Shown: piece by piece, positions 12,101 to 24,100 of the stretch
Layout of the letters: the number at the start of each line of letters is the position of its first letter
Numbering within the stretch: the stretch's first letter is position 1
Assembly: GCF_037975245.1 (NCBI RefSeq)
Contig: NC_092582.1
Span: 15,960,077 to 16,024,076 of the forward strand
Source of the DNA: Apostichopus japonicus
Taxonomy: Eukaryota > Echinodermata > Holothuroidea > Aspidochirotida > Stichopodidae
DNA length: 64,000 nucleotides
Direction: 5' to 3'
Translations under genes and position numbers: made by a program
The notes under the pieces: model-generated
The model's input: the letters and a program-made list of their open reading frames with translations, nothing else
Told to the model about the DNA's origin: nothing
Databases searched by the model: none

Positions 12101-15100
12101 AACGTGCCTCCATGCTATCTCACCCCTCCTCCCTGCAACCCTGTCTCTCACTTTTCTCCATGCATGAATTGTTTGCATAACTTGCAATTTTTTTTTCTCA
12201 GCAGAACATGGCTTTAGTTTGTTTTTCAGAGCTTAACTTAAATGCGATATATCACCTCAAATCCCCTCCATGCTGCCTCCTATCCCCCCTGGCCCATAAC
12301 CACACACATCTCATCTCCTTGCAGGTGCTACTAATCTTGCTATTTGTTACCGATCATTTATTTCATCTCTGTCTTAGTCTTACCTGTCTTCATTCAATTC
12401 CCTTTAAATCTGTTTCTAATTTACTCTGAAGCTAGAAAAGTTTCAATGGATTTTCTAAGAGAACAAACATTATGGAAACACTCTACCATGTCTCGTAGAC
12501 TCGTACTGTTGCTGGAGACAGTAATTCTAACCTTACAGACTGGTTGATCCCTTAATCGTACAATTTAAGAGAGTTACTGCCAATGGCTATGTACATTGTA
12601 CACCACATGATCCGACCAGCAACTTAGTCTGCAGTCTATAAATGAATCGTAAATATTGCACGTGATATTTTGTACACTAAAGTTCTAAATTGTATTGTAA
12701 ATATGGTATGACGTATTTTATTGCTTCGTTATTAAAGTAACGAAATACACAATTGTGATCATATTCGACACAGACAAGTTATATTGTTATCCTTGATGTT
12801 ATTATAAATTTGTCGCAGGCTTGCCACTCTGTCTGAAGTACAGTAGGGTGGCATCTCTTTTGTTTCTTGGATACCATGAGTTGCCATGTACAGTAATCAT
12901 GGGTGGCATCTATGGTCATTCTTGGTAACACCATATTTTGTATCATCATGTTGTAAGATGGCATCTCCTGGCCTCGGACCTGGTTATAGGGATGAGTTGC
13001 CCTGTAGTCATAGGGAAGGGGGAGGGGGAGGGGTGCATCTTTGTTTATACTTGGCAACAGTAAATCCTTTTTATGAAAGGGCATCTCCGAGCTCTGGTCT
13101 TCTGCATCTTCTTGCTCATATTGCTTCCTACATGGTCATTATTATAGTACAGTATTGTTTTGTATATGACATGTACCACATGGTCCCATACATGTTTTCA
13201 GAAGTATATACTGTTCAGTACAGTAGCTCTGTTTGTAAATACCATACAGTTATATCCTTCATAACTACTGTACAATATGAACCTGGTTTAAATGTCTATT
13301 AGTGTACCTAACCTAATCACAGAATTGTTTACAGTACATGTGTTTTGTAATCTGATGAGAGAATCCCTGGTTTATCCTAGACTTTTAAAACAATACAACT
13401 AAAAGTAAAACATTTTCCCCAAACCTATGACTTACTCGAATCTCTTTGGAAGTTTTGTTGTTGAATGTTTGGTTGAAATGTTGCCTCTAATTTCTAACTC
13501 TGTGGAAAGTGGACTTGTGTATGAACACTATTCTAAATGTCTAAATAATGATGTTGGCTTGTTGCCTTTGGGTGGTACCACTACCTATGATGCAAATCTG
13601 AGCAACAATCCATATGAAATGAAATGTCCTTGAATGATAACGTCATTCACACATGTAGGTAAGAACACCATGATTAGTTACCCCATGTGCTGGCAGACTT
13701 CAGAACTGGAAAATATTTTATGATTTATTGCAATGTAGTACTGTGTGAACCAAAGTCACTGTTGTGGTCTGTTGTAGTGAAAGTCATCTTCATTGTGCTT
13801 TTATGCATCACCCCACAAATAACAATCGCGTGTGTGAACGAAAGTAGCTGGAATTTGGTATATAGAATGAGGCGGAAGTGACACACACATTGTTGTATTG
13901 ACTTGAAAGGCTTTAGCCTTGAAGTGACCTTCATAACAAACAACTAATAGACATCATGTGTGCTCTCAGATTCCATGACAAGGCACTCTACTGTAGTGTA
14001 TTGCTCAGTTGGTATTACTTTATTTATATTCACTTCAACTGGGCTTTTTGGAAGCGTTGTTTTATGTTTTATATGTGTTCATGAAGATTGGAATTAAAGC
14101 AGCATTTTGCGTTTGGTCGCCGTTTACTACTTTTTTGACATGTCCATCGAGTTTTTTACATCAATCACAAAACAGCAAACTAAGATATTAGCCAAGTTTT
14201 TCCCTGCCAACAACGTTAATTGGCGAGTAATTAAGGATATTTGAAGATAATTAGAAAAGTGTCCACGACAAATTCCACATTTAAAATTAATCACGCACAG
14301 TTCCCCCCAACCCACTAGTTTGAATTCAACCAATCAGAGATGCAGGTTTAGTTATTAGCCGTTGCTAAAAATAGATTCAAGACTTTGCGTTGGTACAACC
14401 ATGGAGTTGTTATGGAATTCCCTGGTACAACTGCCATATAGACTGTACACAATCGAGCATGGTGTTGTATTATGTATTGGTCAATGACGTTCATAGTGTT
14501 TAAATATTCATATTATGGGCGAGGTTTATTGGGATCCCAACGGAAAATATCAACGTAAAATCCAGTCCTCAGTAAACATACGTAATATACTTTGTTAAGG
14601 TTAAGATCAGAAGATGCATGTAGACATGTACTAGGCACACATCATAGTACTTTTACAGTACCTACAGAATGCTATCATAAATTCAATATCAGACAGCTGG
14701 AATCATTTCTCATTCAAGTACTTGAGTGGGCAGTGGAGTTGTTATGGAATTCCCTGGTACAACTGCCATATAGACTGTACACAATCGAGCATGGTGTTGT
14801 ATTATGTATTGGTCAATGACGTTCATAGTGTTTAAATATTCATATTATGGGCGAGGTTTATTGGGATCCCAACGGAAAATATCAATGTAAAATCCAGTCC
14901 TCAGTAAACATACGTAATATACTTTGTTAAGGTTAAGATCAGAAGATGCATGTAGATGTACTAGGCACACATCATAGTACTTTTACAGTACCTACAGAAT
15001 GCTATCATAAATTCAATATCAGACAGCTGGAATCATTTCTCATTCAAGTACTTGAGTGGGCAGGCTACGTTATACTGTAGTTCTTCCTCAGACTGATCCC

Positions 15101-18100
15101 AAGGGAACTTCTTGTAAGAGGAAAGTGTCTTCCCAGCTGTCTTAGTCTGTTATTTTTGTCAAGTTTGTATTCCATGCCAGACAACCACTTTTAATGAAGT
15201 AGAAGTACTGTACTGTATTGTACAGTGTAACAAATATTAATCAATGCTATTCAGAATGTATCAGCTTTCACTGCTTCAATTTACAGCTAACATTTTCATT
15301 TATTTATTTCCCAGTCTTATCATAGAACTTTACTGTGTGTACACATGTTTACTTTGCTATGTACAACACTCAACACTGTAATAAATACTACTTAGTCTAG
15401 TTCAGCAAGAGTTATTTTTGAACTATGCATGTAATTTACCCTCAGCTGTGTCAATGCATGTCCTTCGTAAAGCTGCTGGTTTTGAAAATAAGCTCTTAAT
15501 AAACATTTGTATAAATCTGGACATTTAAGTGGACAAATTTAACATGTAACTTGCAGAATATATTCTGCTTATACTATTTGAGATCCAGTTTGACTGTTGC
15601 GCTAATGAAATGCACGTTTTGGCCTTTAAATATAAAAATAACTTTATTATTTTTACCTCAGGACCAGCATTAATGCAAACTTCTAGCTTCATTAATTTTC
15701 AAATCGTTCGGGATTTAATAGAAAAGGGTTGAAAAGCTTCTCTTGCTCTTTCTTTGCTGGAAGCAAATTGAAGAATTTTGTGCTAAATTGATAATGATGA
15801 TGGTGATGGGGTGTATACAGTACATATATGTGTGTTTGTATGTATTTATGTGCATATGCTGTGTATTCATGTCTTCGGATGCAAACACAGCAAGATAGAT
15901 CAACTTGAGAGGTCATCAGTATTGGCCCCCCAAAATATGCTAGAAAATATGCTAGAAAGTTAGATGATGATTGCTAGTGCTTTAAATTTCAACAAGCTTT
16001 TTTTTTAATGAAATTCTACAAACCTGATATCTGAACTGAGACATTTAATCGTCTCTTTTATTACAATCCACAATGTCTGGGAATAAATTTGGGGAATCAG
16101 TAACTTCGAGGAGAGTACGTTTTGAAAACTTGGAGCACTTGTAACTCGGACCCAACGATACTGATGACCTATAAATTGGACTAAGGGATACATTGAAGTC
16201 ACTTAGTCGTCCTGAACTGCTTTCTCAGGCTTTTGTGTCCTGCTGAGGAAAAATGGTCACCTCCATGCATGTGTGTATTTTGTTAAAAACCTTGTCCAAA
16301 CTTAGAATGTACACCACAATGTCAAAGAACAGTTTCTTGAGTATTTCTGATATCTTGAAATTTAAACTACATAATATATTCTTAGTCTGTTAATGGCGGA
16401 TGACCAGTGTTTAATCCAAAAGGCGATATTCAGTTTCATTGAATCGGTATATTTGGCTTGAAGGGGAGAAAAAAATAATAAGACAAAAGTAGCTGGGACC
16501 GTTGATCTCTGTTCTCTGTGCCTTACCGCTTTTATGAAAGCCAGTTCATCAGATAGCCATACATATTTTGCTTTTAATATCATAATTTTGTGATAACTCA
16601 TGTCTCCCCTTGGTTTGATTTTTTGTTTCCAGATGAGGCACACAGTAGCCATCACGTACAAGTCTGTGGGGACCCAGACCCTGGTGGACCGGGGAACCCA
16701 GACTGCCCCCATTCTGGGCGGGCGTATGTTCTCACAACAGAAGTCGCTCTCCAAGTTTCCAGTGCCACCTCTGCAACAGACTCTCTATAAATATCTATTA
16801 CAACTCCAGCCTCTCGTTGGACCAGAAGAATACGAACAGACCAAACAAGTGAGTCTTTCGACGAAAATGTTGTTACTTTGGAAATTCAACTTTTGCTATC
16901 ACACATTTTGCAGTGAGATCATTTATTCGTGGGGATCTTTCCAATTTTACCTCACAGAGAAATGAATATTTAGAAAAATAAGTTTCTAACAATTTTGTGT
17001 TTTTGTTGGTTGTTAAATTCAAAAGGCAGTGGCTTTACATTGATTACATTAGAATATACACTCATGTCATTGGGGAGAAATGGATTTGACAGAAGTGTTA
17101 GTATCTAAAAAAAAGGAAAACTTTTAAATATTTTAAAAATGGTGTTTGAATACCACTTAAAACCTCATCGCTTTTCATCTTCATCTTGAATTTGTTCATA
17201 TTTGTAGTATACGAAAACTTCCAATGATTTACTAAATTATATCGTCTTTTACTAACATCATATTGTACCTGAGTATATGTTTTCTCTCTTACCTTTACTT
17301 CAGATCGTGGACGACTTTGGAAAACCTGAAGGAATGGGCGAAAAGTTGCAAATGGGCTTACTCCAGAAGTTCAAAAGGAAAGATAATTGGGTAAATAGAA
17401 AAGATTAAATTTATACTGGTACTTAAAAGGTACTACTTAGGGTTTTTATTAACTTTGTGATGATGCTCCAGTCAGACCATTAATAACATTTTAATACTGC
17501 AGTTGCCTTCAGGTTTCTAAAAGATATTGTACAGTAAACAAGAATTAGCATTTTATTACAAAATCTACCCTAATCACCATACTACAGTATAGGTACAACC
17601 TGTAAAACAAAGCTTGTTATGGGTAAGAAGATGGGTCACCATAAAATATTGCACATTTTGTGGATAAGAAAAGTAATCCACTTCGCAAGATGCCATAAAT
17701 TTTTTCATAATTTGTCATCTGAATATTTTCAAGGTAATAGTCGTACAACTCGTTTCCGCATGATAAACACCTAATTTGATTAATTTAATCATAAAGAAGG
17801 TCTCAATAATATTCAGACAGTAATACTAAAAAACTACAGCAGGTGGACCTTACAATTCACACTCCCCTTCCCTACCCCAAAAATGAGACAGCACAGAGCA
17901 CACACCGTTACACTGTTATCAAGAATACCATGAAAGTCACCGTGAAAAAAGCCCTATACCTAGAAGTAATCGACACTTGAAAATGTGAAACAAGAAGATA
18001 ATCAAGGTCAGATCTGGAGATCAGGATACCAGATAACCGACTGGCCTACTCTGTAAATCAATGAGAGACCAAAGTCCGGGATGGCCTGGATATTATATGT

Positions 18101-21100
18101 CAATAGGTACTACCCAGTGGAAAGGTGGAGGAACCCTGCAGTGTTTAATGTCGTCAGCTAATGGCGGTAATTAGAATAGATAAATAATGCTGATAAAGTT
18201 TGTCTCCCAGATCTGTACAAACTTGGATGAATGATATCCGTCATACCAAGGTGTGCGAACTTGAAATCATTTCTTTGTCGACTTTGTTACGAGTATGTAT
18301 ATAGTTTTGTGTTTTTATGGGAAGTACTTGACAGATGTTAGTTGCCCATCGTAGTGGTAAAAGTACAATGATATCATTGAGGTGCATATTCTCTTCAGCT
18401 ACTAGTACTTAGCTTATTGTACAGTATGCCCTTTGTGCATATATGCAGATATCATAACTGTAGACCTAGAAGGTTGACACAGATGTCTCAGTAAAGGTAT
18501 GAACAAAACGGCTGGAAACAGAAAAGGAATATCTGTTCAAAGGAACTCTTTACAGGGATATTTTCGGGTGGCAGACCGCTTACGATGTAAACCTTATATC
18601 GTAGAGAACAATATTCCAAACGGTTTGGTGAACCCCCCCCCACCCCTCATCTCTTGAAGATACCCTCATGTTGCCAATTAGTGGATCATCTCAGAAATGA
18701 TTCTTTTTGGTGAATCCTCTAACTTCTCAGGCTTTTCCCGTCTGTCTGCCATCTTCCCCTTACCCCTTTCCCGACCAAACATGTTAACAAAGACAAAATG
18801 CCTGTAGGTAAGATATCCTAAACAAAGGTTAGATTATACATGTATTTTGCAAATCAATAGTCTGTTAACTTTCTTTGAGCAAAATGTAGAGAAGTGTGTG
18901 ACAGATTTTTACACTTCCCACTTTGCATGTAGATCATCCAATGTTCATTTAAAAAAAAAAGTTGTCGACAACATTTGAAAGCTGTTGAAGAATGTTCTCC
19001 TTCCACCCAAAAAAATCACTGTCTGTACCCTGTGTGCTTTCCAGAGCACATCCATTAAACACAATTCCATTGTGGCTAAAATAACTAGAATTTTACTTGT
19101 ACATACAAGTCTCCAGATAAGAAATCAATCTGTGTTTGTTTGTTTTTTCTTTTGATAAAATTTCCTTTTTATCATTAAACCATTTAAAATAAAAACAAAA
19201 ACCCTTCAATGTCTTCTCTGGTATTTTCAGTTTGCCGATTGGTGGTCGGATACAGCGTATCTCGGCTACAGAGAACCAGTCGTGGTAAACGTTTCACCAG
19301 GGATAATCTTCCCTCGACAAGATTTCAATTCTTTAGAGGGACAAATTGAATTTGCTGCCAAACTCATCGCCGGTCTCTTGGACTACAACTATCAAATTGC
19401 TACGTGAGTTACACTATAGTTATACACAGGACAAAGGAAGAGTGACAGAATGGGTTTGAGGCCATATTTGAGATAGAGGGGGGGGGGGGGGGTTGGGTGG
19501 AGGGTGGGACGCAAAGTGTTGAACGAACATTTATATTAGAGAAGGGATGGGAACTTTCTCCGTCCGCGTTGAATATCCAGACCGGATACACTTTAGATTT
19601 TCAAAAAGTTTTTCTTTTGTTTCTTGTTTTGAATGAGCCATTGTGTTGTTTAACTGTGGTAAAGAGTAATATTGCTTTCCGTAGATTCTGAGCACACCCG
19701 GCTGGCAACTAAATACTTCTGAAATTTAATTCTATTCAGAGAGAGGGGGAAACAGGAGAATTGTGTCAGATTTATCCCAGTTAAATGCCTGTATTTCTGC
19801 AAATCAATGTTTTGTTCATCCTGTTCTTCCCTAACCTGTCTCATCCATTCTATGTCTGCACTCCCTGATCAACCAAACGGAGCAACCTTTTCACTTTGAG
19901 TCACTGTTTGAAGTCTTTATTTTCCTAGTCATGGTCCGCTAATTGCTTTCCACTTGAGTTTGTCATTTATAGTCAGATTACACCACTTTGTCATGACTTT
20001 TGTCATAATAAATCAAGCAAACTCCTCTGATGGTTATTGTACTTGTGACAGCAGCCATATCTTTAAACCTTTGGTATGAGGAGCTCTAGTGGATGGCTGA
20101 AAAAGTCGGGGGTGGGGGCTCTGTGAGGTCAACTTGGGGTCCACGAAACCTGAATAACTCCATCGTTGTTCTTGTGTACACTGTCAAGATCAAAGACCAG
20201 TGCCCAAACCGGATAATAAAAAGACCAACATTTTTCCAGCCTAGAGCCCCAGTTATGGGTAGAACTCAAGTCATTGAGTGATACTTGCTATATTTGTAAG
20301 TCTGGCATCACGATACCGGCATTGTCCCTTGGGGGGAGGGGGTGGGGTCCCTCGATTGGCAAAAGATTGAGAAGCTAGGTCTTACAGAATTGCAGTCTAA
20401 GCTCTCCTGCAATGTAATGTTAATCCTGTCATTTATCTCTCATGCCTGCAGTCAGACGTTAGCAGTGGACATGCTTGGTGGTCAGCCGCTATGCATGGAC
20501 CAGTACCACAAGATTCTAGCTGCCTGTAGGATACCCGGAGTCAAGAAGGACAAGTTTGTCGTCTTTCCTCCGTATCAAGTCAATTCACCGAGACATATAG
20601 TCGTAGCTCACAATAATCACGTAAGTCATCTAAACACCCTGGTATTCAAACCTTTTGTTTGTTTTTGCTCGGCGACCCCAGTCGTCACCTCAATGACCTT
20701 GGTGACCCCAACCTTACCTCCATGACCTTGGTGACCCCAATATTCAACTCCATGACCTGGTGACCCTCTAGTGGCTAATGTTCTGACCAGAGGAATGGGT
20801 TTATGTTTCATATGGCTGGTATATTGATGAAGTGGTGCTGTGAAAAAATTAATCAATTTTGAGGAGTTAGGCAGAAAGGCTCATGCCATTTCGCGCATTT
20901 CATTTCTGATTTATCAAGAGGAGGAGATATTTGTAGAGCTTTGTGTCAAAAAGATTTGTCTAGAATAGATCTGTTAGTATGCTTTGAATTGATTAGTGAG
21001 CAAAGCACCAGTACTATAATGACTTGAAGAAGTTTCACTTGCCTTTCACATGACACGATTAACTCTGCTGGTGAATGCATTACTCACTGGACGTTAAAAT

Positions 21101-24100
21101 ACATGCGATCTTTGTCCTGACTGATGGTGTAGTAAAGCTCACTTAGTAATGTGAATAGGTGAACATCTCAAAGACAGTGTTGAAACTTGTGGTTAAATGA
21201 AATTATGAGTCTGCGATAGAGAAGTAGGTTGAATGAACTATTGAGTGAGTAATTAGTATGTAGACTCACATGTCTCATGCAGTACATGTTATAGTGTGTG
21301 GCCGTACATGTGAGGAGGTACTAGATATGTACATATAAGATACAAGATATATACACTGAAGTGCAGTCTTAATCTACAAAGTCATTGCATTATATCTATA
21401 CAAAAAGTTTGTTAACTCATGCGTATTCAATGATAAGTGTTTAATTTTGAAATGTTTCTGTCTAGGGCATTATTTTGTTGAGAACATAAACAGACTTATT
21501 TTTATTTGTCAGCTCGGCTTGTTTGTTTTGTTCTATATTTAAGACGAGTAGCTCATCAATCGACTGACCTTGTAAATCTTCCATTTATCATTTTGATATC
21601 AGATTAATATTTGGGTTTCTGTTAATGAAAACCAGAAGAATGTCAGATTCATGTCTGTTGGGATCTAGTGCAAGTCTTGTTGGTTTTCAAGTTTACAAAG
21701 CAACAACAGTTTACAGGAGATTACAAGGCTGTTTGATCTTTGGCTGACAAATCTTATCAATGATGTGCCCTTTGTGCCGGAGGTGTAGATAGTTTATCTA
21801 AATTACTCACAAGATATCGAAGAGTAAGAAACAAATACGTAGCAATGTTTTGTTTGAAGTATCAGGTGCGTCGGAATGTAGGTTAGAGACTTGAAGCAAG
21901 TATACACCATAGGCAGGAAAACTGTGTGGGTTAAAAATGAGGAACTTACCTTGCTTTCTGTCAGAAGACTAGTTAGAGCTGGCATTACATTTCTAGTTGG
22001 GAGTATATCATTTTGAAAGATCACACCCCTCTCTCTCTCTCTCTCTGCATTTTAGCCCCCCTCTGTTTGGTCACTTAATACACGACCACTGTTTTTCCTT
22101 AAAATGAACCTTCTTAAGTCGATGAAACATTGTGGATAGATCTCGTTTTCATTTTGGGTGTTTTTCATTTTCAGTTTTTTGCCCTGGAGGTTCTAGACGA
22201 AGATAAGAAACCATTCAGTCTGAGTACCATCTACCATCAGCTGAAAAACATTATGGACCAGTCTCAGGTCGCTGCAGTCCCACTGGGTTTATTGACCACA
22301 GAGCATAGGAACACATGGGGAAAGGTGTACAAGACCATGAAGAAGGGTAAGTGGTCCTCCACGTATGGTCCGTCCCTCGCCCCTGGATTATTATCTCATT
22401 AAGTCAACCAATTAAAAGCATCAGAGGGTGCATGTCACAACCAAATGTGGTTATTCCTCAGTGCAGCAACTTGACCAGTTATAAGGGACAAAGTCATTGC
22501 GAATCGTTGGTAAGGCACCCCCTGTCAATAGTAGAATGCTGAGGGGGCTGCAGTATGCTGCAGGCAGGCTGCATAGAACGTAACCTTTTGCACTGTGGAG
22601 TTGCACACAATTGGCGCTGTTGGTATGCTGAGATACCACCTGCGAGATATAGTACTCTCTATTGTTTGATATGGATTCAGCCTAGGCTGCAACCTTTCTC
22701 TTTGACACAGTACCTAAGGTATATAATGTTGAGTTTGTTAGGATCTCAGGACTTAATCTATGTGTTATGCGCTATCGACCGATTTGCGCCATCGATCGAT
22801 AGCGCTGCGCTATCTAAGGATTCGTAGTTAGCGCAAGCATCGGTAGATCGCGCTGCACTATCAATCGATAGTTCGTGGGTCGTGTAGGATGAGATTTAAA
22901 GGGGAACTGCAGGCCTCGTCTACGTGAATACCCTTGACGTAGACTGAGTTCATCTACGTGAATACCCTTTACGACATTGAACACGTTTTCAGCATTGACA
23001 ACTCGCAGGAACTTGGCGCTTCCCTCAAGGCCAGGAAGGCCGACAATCTGAAAATTCCGTGTTTTGACCCAATGTCGGAAGTGCGAGTCCACCTTGATGC
23101 TTGGATGAAGAAGATGAGATTTTATGGCATCGTACTTCTCCGCGCTGATGACTGGGCTCTTCGTTGAAGCAGCTTGGTGGTCGACGGTGTCCTGCATGTG
23201 ATCTCGAAAAGCTGGCTCTTTTACCATGTTTACGAATATCGTCACTATATATCAGTACCGGTACCATATGCATGAGGTCGATAGTCACTGTTGGCCCAAT
23301 CACATCAGTAATTTAGCAGATTTCTTAGAACCAAGGCCTGAAGACATATGATACAACCTGATACATATGCCTGATTCAGCAATGGATTTAGGTTATATAT
23401 CTCCATGATACAACCAATTTATTGGAACTCATTGTATCACTATCAATTGATAAAAGTTTATTGAATTTATCATAAATATTTACATAGAAAATGGTAATTA
23501 AACAGGTAATTTTTAGAAAAATCGGTGATGTGTCCATTAAACAGCACTTGGCGTCATCCTGAAGTTTAAGAAAAGAACATTGTCATTATCAAAATAGACA
23601 TACAATCCGTCGATCTGCCTGCGCCATCGAGCGATACCTGCGCGATCTACCGATGCTTGCGCTAACGACGGATCCATAGATAGCGCAGCGCTATCGATCG
23701 ATGGCGCAAATCGGTCGATAGCGCATAACATATATACCTAATAAGGGTATGAGAACATAACTTAACTGTCGATAAAACTGTATGATAATGAACAGAAAAG
23801 TGTAGCACGGTCGAAATAAGTGATTCTCAGAACAAAGAGTACAGAACATTTGTTACCCGAATCCTTTAAATTTGTTTATTGAATGTGTATATTCCATTTC
23901 TTTTACTTTTTAAGAAGTTTTAAAATGTTTCGAAAGCTACAAATTTTTAAAATAACAGGTTAATTGAAAGAAACAATTGCAAATTGAAATTAACGAACAT
24001 GTATGAACATTGAGACATTGTCAGAGCAAAATACACTTGATATGTTATAGAATTCAATTTGCAATTTATTGAAAATAGCTATACCAGAAGGTAAATAGAC

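Larger units (their letters stand above)
3200..16632 (+). other. CRAT intron 1 (if the first exon is correct)
   Basis: A 13.4 kb stretch without recognisable coding exons. Contents: tandem duplications at 3971 and 14402, a MITE at 9472, a minisatellite at 11220, a G-run near 7686, and an unusual abundance of TACTGTA/TACAGTA words between about 5.0 and 15.2 kb. Small open frames in it show no similarity I recognise. Confidence 0.6.

Noticed and set aside
12886-13302. 138-codon plus-strand open frame
   Set aside because: Low-complexity composition in degenerate repeats inside CRAT intron 1; no recognisable domain.
20698-20765. Nuclear-receptor binding sites (TGACCTTGGTGACC)
   Set aside because: They occur only as part of a short tandem repeat in an intron; half-site matches are expected by chance there.
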